Source: Chitinophaga oryziterrae (lineage in GTDB: Bacteria > Bacteroidota > Bacteroidia > Chitinophagales > Chitinophagaceae). Taken from it: 64,000 bases of DNA. The stretch's first letter is position 1. Every line of letters begins with the position of its first letter. The notes under the pieces were generated by a model. It had not been told where the DNA came from. It saw only the letters and a program-made list of their open reading frames with translations, and did not search any database. Both the position numbers and the translations under genes were made by a program. Location of the stretch: positions 248,001 to 312,000 of the forward strand of contig NZ_WRXO01000011.1 in NCBI RefSeq assembly GCF_009758125.1. The letters run 5' to 3'. Positions 43,547-54,171 of the stretch are shown piece by piece.

Positions 43547-44752
43547 CTATTTAATCTTCACTACCCTGATATTATCGATAGCGGCTCGTAAACCAGAAGC
43601 CGAAGCGGATGCAGAAAAATTCTTGGTCTGGATATTTACAGATCCATTACCGGAGCTACCCAGCAAAGTGGTCAGGTTTGCAACTGCTGTACCTTTACCG
43701 TCATTATCCCTGAATGTTGATAATGGAATGGTTACTGTATGCCAACCCTTTGTGGTAAAGGGGGTAATAGTGGCATTGTCACCTTGCCACGGCTCATAGC
43801 GGGCTATATAGTCAAATGAGTAACCTTTTGCTACATATATAGAGGTGCCACTCCAGGCGTCAGGAACATTGATCTCAAACTTAAAGGCGTATTGATCAGT
43901 AGAAAGGCTTAAACTGTCAACAGGGATCCACTGTACGTCGTTGGTATTGATACTGCGTTGCGAATTCCACCAGTTGCCATCACCGCCAGGCAGAATATCA
44001 TTGCTTAACACTGCGTAATAGCCTTTGTTGCCGGGGAAATTGACGCTGCTGTTATCGGTGTTGGTACCCCAACTGAAAGTATTTATATTATCAAAATCAC
44101 AGAGAACGCCGGTTGTGGGATCATTTACATTAAAGGCGGTGGAAACTATGCCGGATTTTGTGTCGATCACTACAGGTCCGCTTTGTGTAAGCGCAGGCAG
44201 TACAAATCCGATGGCCGTACCATCGGTGGCGGCAGTATAATCGGTAATTGTCGTACCGGCAAAAGTTAATTCATTTATGAAAAACAGATTTAACCCATGG
44301 ATATAAACGGAATCGCCTTCGTTGGCATTTTCGTTGGAAATGCTGCTAATAGTGGGCGATGGGGCCACGATGTTGAACGTAAAAGTGGTAGTCCCTTGCT
44401 TGGTAACATAGCGGATGGTGTTCAGCATTTCTGCAGGCACCGACGGAAATGGTATCACATCGGGCACCAATACAACAGCGCTGGTATCTGAAAACATTAC
44501 GCTTTTGATACTAGCGGATACACCGTTAAAGGAGACCTGTACAGCATCCTTTAAGTTATGTCCGATGAGCACCACCCATTGACCGGTAGTGATGGAATTA
44601 ACCAGCGTATCGGCAGGTGAGGCTGCATAATTTCTAACGTTCGTTATGACAGGAGCTCTTTCAGTTACCTCCTTCTTACAGGCTGATTGCATCAGGGCAA
44701 AGACAGCAGTAAGAGCGATCCAGTAAATCTGGTTGAATATTACTTTATTCAC
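43547..44752 (-). CDS. TIG-domain surface glycan-binding lipoprotein
   Basis: 401 residues with lipobox LMQSAC (Cys25). Two IPT/TIG immunoglobulin-like repeats follow (about 33-128, APVITNVRNYAASPADTLVN; about 130-210, PTISSISNENANEGDSVYIH GLNL). The C-terminal domain (about 215-401) is beta-rich with many aromatics (FDNINTFSWGTNTDNSSVNF, SLSTDQYAFKFEINVPDAWS), suited to binding glycan. This layout and the slot right after SusD are those of SGBP-B proteins, which capture polysaccharide for SusCD uptake. The binding specificity cannot be read from sequence. Confidence 0.88.
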   Translation of the reverse strand: MNKVIFNQIYWIALTAVFALMQSACKKEVTERAPVITNVRNYAASPADTLVNSITTGQWVVLIGHNLKDAVQVSFNGVSASIKSVMFSDTSAVVLVPDVIPFPSVPAEMLNTIRYVTKQGTTTFTFNIVAPSPTISSISNENANEGDSVYIHGLNLFFINELTFAGTTITDYTAATDGTAIGFVLPALTQSGPVVIDTKSGIVSTAFNVNDPTTGVLCDFDNINTFSWGTNTDNSSVNFPGNKGYYAVLSNDILPGGDGNWWNSQRSINTNDVQWIPVDSLSLSTDQYAFKFEINVPDAWSGTSIYVAKGYSFDYIARYEPWQGDNATITPFTTKGWHTVTIPLSTFRDNDGKGTAVANLTTLLGSSGNGSVNIQTKNFSASASASGLRAAIDNIRVVKIK

Positions 44753-44773
44753 GGTATAATAGTTTTAGTATTT

Positions 44774-46351
44774 TTAATAATAAGATACCGGAGGTTCCGA
44801 CAGTTTAGGATTGGCCGTAATCTCAGAAGAAGGTATTGGAAAAGAGAAACTTTGAATGGTTGCAGGCGTAACATCGCCATATGGATCTGCAGCTGTTACA
44901 ACACCATTCGAAATACTAAATGTTACACGCTGTTCCCCATTTAATTTGCTGATTGCCTTAGCTGGATTATAATAAGATAATCTAACCAGGTCTATCCAAT
45001 ATTGTCCCTCTGCTGCCAGTTCAATTCTTCTCTCATTAATCAGGGTATCAATATCTATCATACTGGCAGGAGCAATCCCGGCTCTTGCACGAACTTTGTT
45101 AAAGTAAAGAAGCGCCTCACCATCGGCGTTCGAACCATTGTTGCCAAGTATTGATTCAGCGTAAATGAGATAAACATCTGCCAGTCTTAATAAAGCATTG
45201 TGCTCCGTAGAGGAAGTCAGGGTCATAGTTGGCGCATTATTATCCTTGTTTGTGCCGATAATATGTTTCTTCAATCCACAATCGCCTGTATATTTATACC
45301 CTCCGCCTGCTGCGTTCAACTCCGGGTAATAATCCCCATTAATCATAAAAGTAGCTTTGCGCCTCATGGAATCTGCTGTGGTGTAAAGTTGGTACATATC
45401 TATGGTCGGGCGAATACCAAACCAGCCGGCCTGGCCATTGGCAGATATTTCAGTACCACCCGGAGAATAGATCTGCAGCATATTTCCTTCCAGCCAGGTT
45501 GCACCCGCAGCCCACTGCAATGCAAACAATGACTCCGAATTGTCGTTAAACTGGGTTTTAAAGATGTCAGCATAATTAGTGACCAGTGCCAGGCCACTGT
45601 TCTTACACACATTTCCAGCGTATTTTCTTGCACTGTCCAGGTAAGCCTGATCTCTGGTACCTCCATCATGATTTAATCCGGCTGCTGTCAGATAAACCTT
45701 ACTTAACATACCTTGTGCCGACCAGGTAGTTACCCTTCCTGCTGCATCAGAAGTTGGGAGGTTTTCGGCTGCAAAAGTCAGGTCATTAATCGCGAATTTA
45801 TATACGTCCTCCGTTTTTATACGGTTAACCAATGGATTTTCAATCAGTTTAGTGTTATCTTCAATAATGGGTACAGCGCCCCATAACACCGCCAGATTAT
45901 AATATGCAAATCCACGTATAAAGCGGGCCTCAGCGGAAGCAGCATTTTTGTCCTTATCAGGGATGGAAGCTGGCGCCTTTTGTGCGATGGAATTAATAGT
46001 AACATTACATTGTGCAATGATATTATACATCCCTTTCCAGTTGGAAATCATGATCTCGTTTAAGCCGGTAACTGTAAAAGTATTAAGTTGCACGGCATCT
46101 CCCCAGTAACCAACCGCCATATTTCCACTCAGCACTTCGCCAACAGGTAAATAACAAGTATAATTCCAGTCTCCCCAGGGTGAACCAGCATACAATGCAG
46201 CTGTTGCCAACCTAAGATCATTAGATGTTTGATAAAAATTATCAGCACTTATCTGTGACTCTGACGGACGATCCAAAAAGCTTTTGGAGCATCCTGTCAT
46301 AGCGATCGTAATTAACAGGAAGACAATTAGTTTGTCCAATATTGATCTCAT
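44774..46351 (-). CDS. SusD/RagB-family glycan-binding lipoprotein
   Basis: 525 residues, lipobox TIAMTGC (Cys21), then the family opening SFLDRPSESQISADNFYQTS. Helical TPR-like core with ARFIRGFAYYNLAVLWGAVP and the C-terminal SusD signature segments EHNALLRLADVYLIYAESIL, LLYFNKVRARAG and LINERRIELAAEGQYWIDLV. It forms the lid over the SusC barrel and presents oligosaccharide for import. Gaps of 27 bp from SusC and 21 bp to the TIG lipoprotein. Confidence 0.97.
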   Translation of the reverse strand: MRSILDKLIVFLLITIAMTGCSKSFLDRPSESQISADNFYQTSNDLRLATAALYAGSPWGDWNYTCYLPVGEVLSGNMAVGYWGDAVQLNTFTVTGLNEIMISNWKGMYNIIAQCNVTINSIAQKAPASIPDKDKNAASAEARFIRGFAYYNLAVLWGAVPIIEDNTKLIENPLVNRIKTEDVYKFAINDLTFAAENLPTSDAAGRVTTWSAQGMLSKVYLTAAGLNHDGGTRDQAYLDSARKYAGNVCKNSGLALVTNYADIFKTQFNDNSESLFALQWAAGATWLEGNMLQIYSPGGTEISANGQAGWFGIRPTIDMYQLYTTADSMRRKATFMINGDYYPELNAAGGGYKYTGDCGLKKHIIGTNKDNNAPTMTLTSSTEHNALLRLADVYLIYAESILGNNGSNADGEALLYFNKVRARAGIAPASMIDIDTLINERRIELAAEGQYWIDLVRLSYYNPAKAISKLNGEQRVTFSISNGVVTAADPYGDVTPATIQSFSFPIPSSEITANPKLSEPPVSYY

Positions 46352-46378
46352 AACAATTTATATTAACAGATGAATATT

Positions 46379-49300
46379 TTATTTGGTCAGTTTAATGTTC
46401 GCACCAATGGTATACACACGGGACTGCGGATAATAACCGCCGTCAACACCAGCAGACAGCGGGTCCCATGATCCGATCTCAGGATCCATTCCCTTGTAGT
46501 TTGTAATGAGGAATGCATTTGAAACATTGAAATACACTCTCACATATTTTATTTTGGCTTTAGCGACCAGTCTTTCGGGAAGAACATATCCTAATGAAAT
46601 ATTCTTACATCTCAAAAAACCTGCATTTTCTATGAACTTGTCAGAATTCCTGTTATTATCATTGGTATTATCATTTCTAAGCCCGGGTATCCTTGTTTCG
46701 GGGTTAGTCACCTTTACATTATTAATATCAGTGGCACTTCCTGCAGGGTCAATCAGGGTTAGTTTCGCATAGTCCTTCAATGCACTGAAATAACCAAAAC
46801 TGGTACCTGGATATTCTCCATTTACGCGAAGCTTGTTAAATACTTTATTGCCAATGTTTGCAGCGAAGAATATATTCAAATCAACATTCTTATAGGAGAA
46901 GGTATTATTGAAACCAATCTGGTATTTAGGTATAGGGGAACCGAGAAACGTCTGATCATATTCATTAATAACGCCATCACCATTTAAATCCTTGAATTTC
47001 AGATCACCATACCAGATGCTTCCACCGGCAGCCCCTACTGGCAATGCCGCGCCATTTTTAGTGGGTAATGCATGGGTCTCCAACTCTTTTTTCGTTGCAA
47101 ACACACCTCCGTCAATAACATATCCGTAAAACTCGCCGATAGACCTGCCCACTACAGTTTTGCTGTAATCCTTGTCCAGTGAAGCGCCATCTGTATTGAG
47201 CTTAAGCACTTTATTAAAATTGCGGGAAACTGTCACATCAGTTTTCCAGCTAAAATTTTTGGTTTTAATATTGGTAGAACCGATTCTAAAATCAAAGCCC
47301 TTATTATTGACACTACCTACATTGACATACGGGGCATCCAGTGAGCCTGGCGAATAACCAATCGCTGTTCCGGAATACATCGGCAAAGGTATCTGTAAGA
47401 GGAGGCCATCGGTCCTGCGATTATAAAGATCAACAGAGAAGTTTATTCTCCAGTTAAAAAGCGTTCCATCCAGCCCTATGTTTGTATATTTTGTTTTTTC
47501 CCATTTTACATAAGGGTTTCCCACATTCTGGGTAAGCTGTGCAATGCCGGTCAGCCCGGTAGCCACAGTAGCCAGTGTGGAGGTATAGGCATTATCCCTG
47601 ATATTCTGATTATTCGTTAAACCATAACCCAGGCGCAGCTTTAATTCATTAATATCTTTTACAGACTGCAGGAATTTTTCATTATTCAATTTCCAGGCAA
47701 ATGCTCCTGAGTAGGTAGTCACCCAGCGGTTTTCAGCCGCAAACTTTGAAGAGCCGTCTGCCCGGACATTGGCGGTAAACAGATACTTATCATTGATGCT
47801 GAAATTAATCCGGCCAAAGTACGATTCCTGGGCGCTTTGTCCTTTACTGCCGGAATTAGTGGCGGTGGTAGGATCACCACTACTGATTACCTGCACATTA
47901 TTAGAAGGGAAATTTGTTCTGCTGGCAGAAGCAGATTCACTCTTATTTAGTTGCGCTTCATGCCCCAGTAACACATTTAGATTGTATTTATCTCTAAACA
48001 GATGTGAATAGGTAAGGAAGTTCCTTATAGTTGTAGATAAGCTTTGCGAAGAACCATAGGACGCACTGTTACTATTGTTTTTTACAAGACCATATGTGTA
48101 GGAAGGATTAAACTTATCTTCTGTTGCCTGTGAAAAGCTTGCTGTCCCTTCATTCCGGAGGGTCAGATCTTTGGTAAAAGCAATTTCTGCATATAAATTA
48201 CCAAAAAGCTGGTTTCTTTTCGCCTCGTCTTTATTAATGAGGGCTACAGCATATGGGTTCACGGTGCTATTAACCCATCCGTTCGGGTTATAGGCTCCTC
48301 CCCAGCTACCATCCTCATTTTTTACGGCTATATCCGGAGTCTGACTTAATGCAGTATTAATTACATTTGAGCTTGACGAATTCACATTTTCTTTCATAGT
48401 AACCAGTTGCAGGCTGGTACCGATCTTTAACCAATTGGTCGTTTTATTGTCAAGATTGAGTCTTAATGAAATCCTGCGGAAATCAGATCCAAGGGCGATA
48501 CCTTCCTGGTTGAAATAGGAGGCTGACAGCAGATATTGTGTTTTTACATCTCCTCCATTAATGGCCAATGTATGGTTGTACATCGGTGCATTTCTAAAAA
48601 GCTCTTTCTGCCAGTTAGTACCTTCACCCAGATACTTTGGATTTGCAAATTCCGCCCGGGTATCAAATCCCCATCCTAACCCGCTATTCCTTTCATTTAT
48701 AAAAGTTGCATATTCCCTTAAATTCATCACAGACAACATTTTAGGTAATTGCTGGTAGCCTGTATACATATCATAAGAAATGCTTGGCGGAGCAACCTGT
48801 CCTCTCTTGGTTGTTATTACGATTACGCCATTTGTAGCCTGGGAACCATAAATTGCCGTTGCAGATGCATCTTTCAATACATCAATGGACTCAATTTCAG
48901 AAGGATTGATACCTGCCAACGGATTGACGTCTGTTCCCAATGAGGCCGTGCTACCAACAATGATCCCATCTATTACATACATAGGCGAACCTCCGGAAAA
49001 AGAAGACAGGCCACGGATCTGTATAGATACAGCTCCGCCTGGTTGACCTGATATTTGTTGAACTACTACCCCGGCAACCTTTCCCTGTAAAGCCTGATCA
49101 AAGGTTACAGGTTGTGTTTTACGGAGCTCATCACCGGAAATAGAAGATATTGCGCCGGTAACGTCTGGCCGTTTTACTTTGCCATAACCAATTACCACCA
49201 CATCGTCCAGCTGTGAAATATTCTCAGTCATTTCTACTTCAAGGGAAGTGGTTTTAGCAACCACTTCTTTTTTCTGGTAACCTATCATTGTAATTACCAA

Positions 49301-49534
49301 TACACTTCCCGTGGAAGCATCGATCGTAAACTTTCCCGCTTCATCTGTAATAGTGAAGCGATTAGTGCCTTTTAAGGTAACGGTTGCACCAGGGACCGGG
49401 GTGGAATTACTTTTATTAATGGTTCTACCACTTATTTTTATTGTTTGTGCAGAGAGGTGGATGCTGGAAAGGAATCCCAAAAGGATACCCAATAGCAGTA
49501 ATATCTGCATGCAAATCATTTTGGTTGACTTCAT
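46379..49534 (-). CDS. SusC/RagA-family TonB-dependent transporter
   Basis: 1051 residues. Signal peptide (about 1-30), a CarboxypepD_reg-like N-terminal extension (SGRTINKSNSTPVPGATVTL), TonB-box region and plug domain (VVIGYGKVKRPDVTGAISSI, SIQIRGLSSFSGGSPMYVID, ATAIYGSQATNGVIVITTKR), then the 22-strand barrel ending in SRVYTIGANIKLTK. It imports oligosaccharides across the outer membrane powered by TonB. First structural gene of the PUL operon. It lacks an N-terminal anti-sigma-interacting STN domain, fitting control by the adjacent HTCS. Confidence 0.98.
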   Translation of the reverse strand: MKSTKMICMQILLLLGILLGFLSSIHLSAQTIKISGRTINKSNSTPVPGATVTLKGTNRFTITDEAGKFTIDASTGSVLVITMIGYQKKEVVAKTTSLEVEMTENISQLDDVVVIGYGKVKRPDVTGAISSISGDELRKTQPVTFDQALQGKVAGVVVQQISGQPGGAVSIQIRGLSSFSGGSPMYVIDGIIVGSTASLGTDVNPLAGINPSEIESIDVLKDASATAIYGSQATNGVIVITTKRGQVAPPSISYDMYTGYQQLPKMLSVMNLREYATFINERNSGLGWGFDTRAEFANPKYLGEGTNWQKELFRNAPMYNHTLAINGGDVKTQYLLSASYFNQEGIALGSDFRRISLRLNLDNKTTNWLKIGTSLQLVTMKENVNSSSSNVINTALSQTPDIAVKNEDGSWGGAYNPNGWVNSTVNPYAVALINKDEAKRNQLFGNLYAEIAFTKDLTLRNEGTASFSQATEDKFNPSYTYGLVKNNSNSASYGSSQSLSTTIRNFLTYSHLFRDKYNLNVLLGHEAQLNKSESASASRTNFPSNNVQVISSGDPTTATNSGSKGQSAQESYFGRINFSINDKYLFTANVRADGSSKFAAENRWVTTYSGAFAWKLNNEKFLQSVKDINELKLRLGYGLTNNQNIRDNAYTSTLATVATGLTGIAQLTQNVGNPYVKWEKTKYTNIGLDGTLFNWRINFSVDLYNRRTDGLLLQIPLPMYSGTAIGYSPGSLDAPYVNVGSVNNKGFDFRIGSTNIKTKNFSWKTDVTVSRNFNKVLKLNTDGASLDKDYSKTVVGRSIGEFYGYVIDGGVFATKKELETHALPTKNGAALPVGAAGGSIWYGDLKFKDLNGDGVINEYDQTFLGSPIPKYQIGFNNTFSYKNVDLNIFFAANIGNKVFNKLRVNGEYPGTSFGYFSALKDYAKLTLIDPAGSATDINNVKVTNPETRIPGLRNDNTNDNNRNSDKFIENAGFLRCKNISLGYVLPERLVAKAKIKYVRVYFNVSNAFLITNYKGMDPEIGSWDPLSAGVDGGYYPQSRVYTIGANIKLTK

Positions 49535-49898
49535 TGTTCAATTTTAACATGTGTAGATAATTATCCTCAGCAGGCATTTTCAGCGAGGATGACACTTCAT
49601 AAGGCTGGAGTGACGACTTCAGGTGTCCCTGTTTGAGGTGAACAACCAAGCAGAGGGATTGTAAAGGTAAACAGGTGGTCAGGATCTGCAATATAGGCAG
49701 ATAGACTTGCCAATAAGTCACCAAACGGGACATAGGCCAGCAAATACGGTAGCAGCAATTCTAGTTTCATATACGTGGATTATATGCTGTAAAACTATTG
49801 CTATACTGCCAGAGACCAGGGCGTCATATGATTCAAGAAGGGGGGACGAATGTTACAAATGGTTGAATATCATTGGTCATATTTCAATTGGTTGGTCA
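49535..49898. promoter_or_regulatory. SusC upstream region with candidate HTCS-binding direct repeats
   Basis: 364 bp between the HTCS stop and the SusC start, the expected place of the PUL promoter. At its upstream end TTGGTCAT occurs twice (49873-49880 and 49892-49899) with 19 bp from start to start, about two helical turns; the second overlaps the HTCS stop codon. Tandem sites on one face of the helix are what a dimeric AraC-type output would use. No exact -7 TAnnTTTG was found on the minus strand. The 102-codon frame at 49425-49733 overlaps SusC and looks spurious. Confidence 0.4.
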
Positions 49899-52800
49899 TT
49901 AAAGGCTTTTATTTTTAAGATTTGCCAGATATTCTGAAGGCGTAATACTGAATTCTTCTTTGAAAAACTTACGGAATATCTTGGGATCATTGAATCCAAC
50001 CCGGTAGGCAATTTCAGAAATGGACATCCCGCTTTTGTCTAACAATTGAACAGCTCTCTTCAAACGGATCGAACGAATAAAATCTAAAGGTGACTTACCG
50101 GTCAGCGAATGTATTTTTCTGTACAAGGTAACCCTGCTCATGTACATCCCCTTACTGAATTCATCCACGGAGAACTCCGGATTATCTATTTGTTTTTCAA
50201 TAATTTCCAATGCCTGTTTAAGGAATTTTTCGTCTACAGGCGTTATGGTCACCTCTCCGGGATTGACTTCAATCTGCTTTTGGAACCTTTTTTGTAACAA
50301 TTTTTGTTGCGCCAATAAATTATTGATGCGTGAAGCCAGGATCTCAAAGGTGAAGGGTTTGGTAATATAATCGTTCACACCTGCATTCAAACCCTCCAGT
50401 TGTTTTTCTTCACTTCCCATGGCAGTAAGCAAAATGACAGGAATATGAGCAGTGAGCGTTTCGGTTTTAATTTTTCTGGCAAGTTCTACTCCGTCCATTA
50501 AAGGCATCATAATGTCGCTTACCACAAGATCAGGATTTAACAGTTTTATCTTTTCCCAGCCTTCCTTTCCATTTGTGGCTTCTTCAATATGATATTGTCC
50601 TTTCAGGCTATCCTTTAAATAAAAGCGCAGTTCTTCATTGTCTTCAACTATAATTATTGTCTTCTTCTTTTCCCCTTTTTTGCTGTCTTCACCTATTATT
50701 TGTTCCGCTTCCTCTGAGAATGAGGGATGAGTTAAGGTCCGGCCCGAAGAAACATAAATTTTTTTTGCAGGAAGCAACACAGTAAAACAGGTACCCTTGT
50801 CCGGTTCGCTTTTTACGGTTATGATTCCGTTGTGCAATTTTACGAACTCTTTTGTGATAGCCAGCCCTATACCGGTTCCCTGGTTTACCATGCTATCGGG
50901 GACATCTGTTTGAAAAAAACGTTCAAATATCTTTCCCTGCTGATCAGCAGGGATGCCAATACCTGAATCTTTTACCTCGATAGCAAGTGTGCCATCGGAC
51001 TCATTATCTGCAGGCTGCTTATACGTCAAGCCAACGCTCACCATCCCACCATCATGAGTATATTTAAAAGCGTTGGATAACAGGTTGAATAAAATCTTTT
51101 CAATTTTATCCTTGTCAAAATAAACTTCCAGGCTATCAATGTCAGACGAGAATGAAAATTGGATATTCTTTTTCTCTGAAATATCGGTAAAAGAGTAACT
51201 GGTTTCCTTGCAAAATCTGATAATGTCGCCTATAGCAGGATGCAATTTTACTCCTTGTTCCTCCATTTTTCTGAAATCGAGCAGTTGGTTGACAAGGTTT
51301 AATAAGCGTTTTGCATTACGCTTTACCATACTTAATTGTTTTACCTGTTCTTCATCTGTCGTATGTTTAATGATCTTATCCAATGGCGCAATGATAAGGC
51401 TTAACGGCGTACGGAATTCGTGACTTACGTTGGTAAAGAATTTTGTTTTTAACTGTTCCAGCGCACGTACCCTTTCTGCTTCCCTGCGTTGTTGCCGGAC
51501 TTCAAAGCGCATATGTATCCTGTCTAATGTAATGCGCCGGATTAGCAAAAACAATCCTGCAGCGATCAACAGATAAATAATGTATGCAATAGGAGTTCTC
51601 CAAAATGGGGGTTTAATATTGATCTGCAGCGTTTTTACATCACTCCATAAGCCGGCCCTGTTCAGAACTTTTACTTTAAAAACATAATGGCCCGGATCAA
51701 GATTTGTATAAGTAGCTCTCCGCTGATTGCCATCAGCATACAACCAGTCTTCATTAAACCCTTCCAGCATATACGCATATCTGTCGTATGCGTTATGGGA
51801 AAAATCGAGCGAGGCAAAGTCAATGGAAAAAACATTTTCTTTATACTTCAGGTCAATACTTTGCGTCTGGGATAAGGAGTGTTTGAGCAGCACCCGGTTA
51901 TTGACAGGTTCTCCAGGTTCTATATTTTTATTTAATATCTGAAAACCGGTGAAAACAATCTTAGGATGATAAATGGGTTTGCCGATAGAAGCAGGATTGA
52001 TAATATTAAAACCCGAAGGTCCGCCAAAGATCAATTCGCCTGTCCTCGTCTTTAGTGCTGCGTTATCGTTGAATTCACGGTTCTGCAGGTTGTTTGTTGC
52101 ATCATAATTGATGACAGAAAAAACAGTATGCTCATTATCCTGCCGGGGAATGACATTGCATAATCCGTTAGGCGTAGAAATCCAGAGTGTCTGATGACTA
52201 TCTTCAAGAATATTCAGGATCATATTATCGGGAAGACCGTTTGATATTGTGAATGTCTGAAACTCCTTTTTTTGTTCATCAAACAAGTTCAAACCTTCTC
52301 TGGTTCCAACCCAAATCCGTCCCTTACTGTCTTCCAAAAGACAGAGAATATCATTATCGCTTAAACTGTTTTTTTCATTTGTATCCTGATAGAAAACAGC
52401 GGTGGTTTTATTCTTTTCAACAAAGGCAATACCGGAACCTGTACCGATCCATAAATTTCCCTTTCTGTCCTGTATAATAGCAGAAATATAATTGGAACGT
52501 AAAACTCCCTGTCCGCTTTTACAATGGACAAACTGGTTTGTCTTTCTGTCAAAACGATCCAGGCCGGCACCCAAAGTGCCGATCCATAAATTCCGGTCTC
52601 CATCTTCAAATATTTCCCATACTTTGTCATCTGTCAAACTTGTGGAATCGTTATCATTATGCCTGTACCGGGTGAACTTTTTACCGTCGAAACGATTGAG
52701 GCCCCCCAGGTAAGTCCCGATCCAAAGAATATCTTCATGATCTATCCACAAACTCACAATTACATTGTTGCTTAGGCTGTTTTCATTTTTAGGATCGTAC

Positions 52801-53996
52801 AGGTATTGTTTGAAAGTGCTATTTTTTCTGTCAAAATAAATCAATCCTCCGCCATTGGTACCAATCCATATATTACCCATCTTGTCTTCAACAAAACGGT
52901 TTACATCATCGAATTGCAGGCTTTTTTCATTTAATTCCTGGTGATGGTAATATGAAAATTGAACGATGTTGCTATTATAATAATTCACCCCCTGCTTGTA
53001 GGTCCCCAGCCATATGATCCCCTGATCATCTCTGTATATCGTAGTGATACTGTTTTGACTGATGCTCTTAGGATCATTGGGGTTGTTCAGCAGATAACTG
53101 GTGTTGAGCCTGTTCTTTTTATCGATCAGCGTTACTCCCCCATGATCGGTTCCAATCCAGATCAAACCATTACTATCCTGAACAACCTGGCTTACCAGTT
53201 CTGAATTCAATCTGGTTGGAAAGGAATTCTTATCAAACTGTGTGATCGTATTATCTTCCGGGTGGAAAAGAAAAACTCCAAAGTTGTAACTCCAAAGCCA
53301 GATATCACTATCATTATCTATAAAAAGAGTATAAGGGTTATTACCTTTATTCTGCTTTTGTAAAGCAGTAGTTGAAAAAATTATTTTGTCCAGTTTTATA
53401 TCATATTCCTGCAAGAAACCGGATTGGTATACCAGCCATAACTTTCCGTCCGTTGTTTCATTTATGGAAGTGATTTTTTCTGAAGGCTGAGCTGCTTTCT
53501 GTTTAAATGGTTTTACGGTTTTATCATCAGCCGAATACAAGTACAAACCCTTGTCCTCATACAGGAACCAGTATCTGTTATTATTTCCTTTTATTATATT
53601 CGAAATAGTACCGGATGGCAAACCGATGGAATGTAAATAGTTCTCATAACTGGTATTGAATTTCTCCGTATCCGGATTATAAATACAGGGGCCTGCCATT
53701 GTCGATACCCACATTTTTCTATCAGGAAGCTCATAAAGTGATACGATATTATTGTCTTTCAATGAAGAGCTGTCATTGTGATCTTTGCGAAATATTCTGC
53801 AGAAATATCCATCATAACGATTGAGTCCATACGTAGTGCCAAACCATAAAAAGCCGTCAGGATCTTTTAGTATTGCATTTACCTGGTTATGTGAAAGTCC
53901 GGTATATGTATTGAGCTTGGAAAAATTATAATGCTCGCTTTGTGCTAAAACAGAAAGAGATTGTAACAACAAAATAATCCAAAAAAGGTACCGCAT
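49899..53996 (-). CDS. Hybrid two-component system sensor/regulator (HTCS)
   Basis: 1365 residues with all the usual parts. Signal peptide (about 1-19); a periplasmic sensor of two seven-bladed propellers built from Reg_prop repeats (DGFLWFGTTYGLNRYDG at about 47-63 and many more); a Y_Y_Y domain (about 700-785); one membrane helix (about 800-818). Then HisKA with phospho-acceptor His in NVSHEFRTPLS (about 855), HATPase (IGIPADQQGKIFERFF, GTGIGLAITKEFV), receiver domain with Asp in VVSDIMMPLMDG (about 1162), and a C-terminal AraC HTH (MSISEIAYRVGFNDPKIFRK). It senses a breakdown oligosaccharide in the periplasm and activates the PUL directly downstream. Confidence 0.97.
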   Translation of the reverse strand: MRYLFWIILLLQSLSVLAQSEHYNFSKLNTYTGLSHNQVNAILKDPDGFLWFGTTYGLNRYDGYFCRIFRKDHNDSSSLKDNNIVSLYELPDRKMWVSTMAGPCIYNPDTEKFNTSYENYLHSIGLPSGTISNIIKGNNNRYWFLYEDKGLYLYSADDKTVKPFKQKAAQPSEKITSINETTDGKLWLVYQSGFLQEYDIKLDKIIFSTTALQKQNKGNNPYTLFIDNDSDIWLWSYNFGVFLFHPEDNTITQFDKNSFPTRLNSELVSQVVQDSNGLIWIGTDHGGVTLIDKKNRLNTSYLLNNPNDPKSISQNSITTIYRDDQGIIWLGTYKQGVNYYNSNIVQFSYYHHQELNEKSLQFDDVNRFVEDKMGNIWIGTNGGGLIYFDRKNSTFKQYLYDPKNENSLSNNVIVSLWIDHEDILWIGTYLGGLNRFDGKKFTRYRHNDNDSTSLTDDKVWEIFEDGDRNLWIGTLGAGLDRFDRKTNQFVHCKSGQGVLRSNYISAIIQDRKGNLWIGTGSGIAFVEKNKTTAVFYQDTNEKNSLSDNDILCLLEDSKGRIWVGTREGLNLFDEQKKEFQTFTISNGLPDNMILNILEDSHQTLWISTPNGLCNVIPRQDNEHTVFSVINYDATNNLQNREFNDNAALKTRTGELIFGGPSGFNIINPASIGKPIYHPKIVFTGFQILNKNIEPGEPVNNRVLLKHSLSQTQSIDLKYKENVFSIDFASLDFSHNAYDRYAYMLEGFNEDWLYADGNQRRATYTNLDPGHYVFKVKVLNRAGLWSDVKTLQINIKPPFWRTPIAYIIYLLIAAGLFLLIRRITLDRIHMRFEVRQQRREAERVRALEQLKTKFFTNVSHEFRTPLSLIIAPLDKIIKHTTDEEQVKQLSMVKRNAKRLLNLVNQLLDFRKMEEQGVKLHPAIGDIIRFCKETSYSFTDISEKKNIQFSFSSDIDSLEVYFDKDKIEKILFNLLSNAFKYTHDGGMVSVGLTYKQPADNESDGTLAIEVKDSGIGIPADQQGKIFERFFQTDVPDSMVNQGTGIGLAITKEFVKLHNGIITVKSEPDKGTCFTVLLPAKKIYVSSGRTLTHPSFSEEAEQIIGEDSKKGEKKKTIIIVEDNEELRFYLKDSLKGQYHIEEATNGKEGWEKIKLLNPDLVVSDIMMPLMDGVELARKIKTETLTAHIPVILLTAMGSEEKQLEGLNAGVNDYITKPFTFEILASRINNLLAQQKLLQKRFQKQIEVNPGEVTITPVDEKFLKQALEIIEKQIDNPEFSVDEFSKGMYMSRVTLYRKIHSLTGKSPLDFIRSIRLKRAVQLLDKSGMSISEIAYRVGFNDPKIFRKFFKEEFSITPSEYLANLKNKSL

Positions 53997-54171
53997 TGCA
54001 TCAAGTTTGACATATAAAGATTTGCGTTATCCACGGCAAAATCCACTCCTCAATCTCGTAGAATCAGGAACTAAGATAATAAAAGGAATGGGATAACGTC
54101 TCTTATCAAATGGCAAATGTGCTGTGGTTAGCCGCCTTTCTTAGTTTGGGTAGCCTCTGGAAAATATTCAG

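Noticed and set aside
49425..49733. 102-codon frame overlapping the SusC start
   Set aside because: It overlaps the SusC signal region in another frame and has no family features or plausible start context; the region is better explained as promoter.
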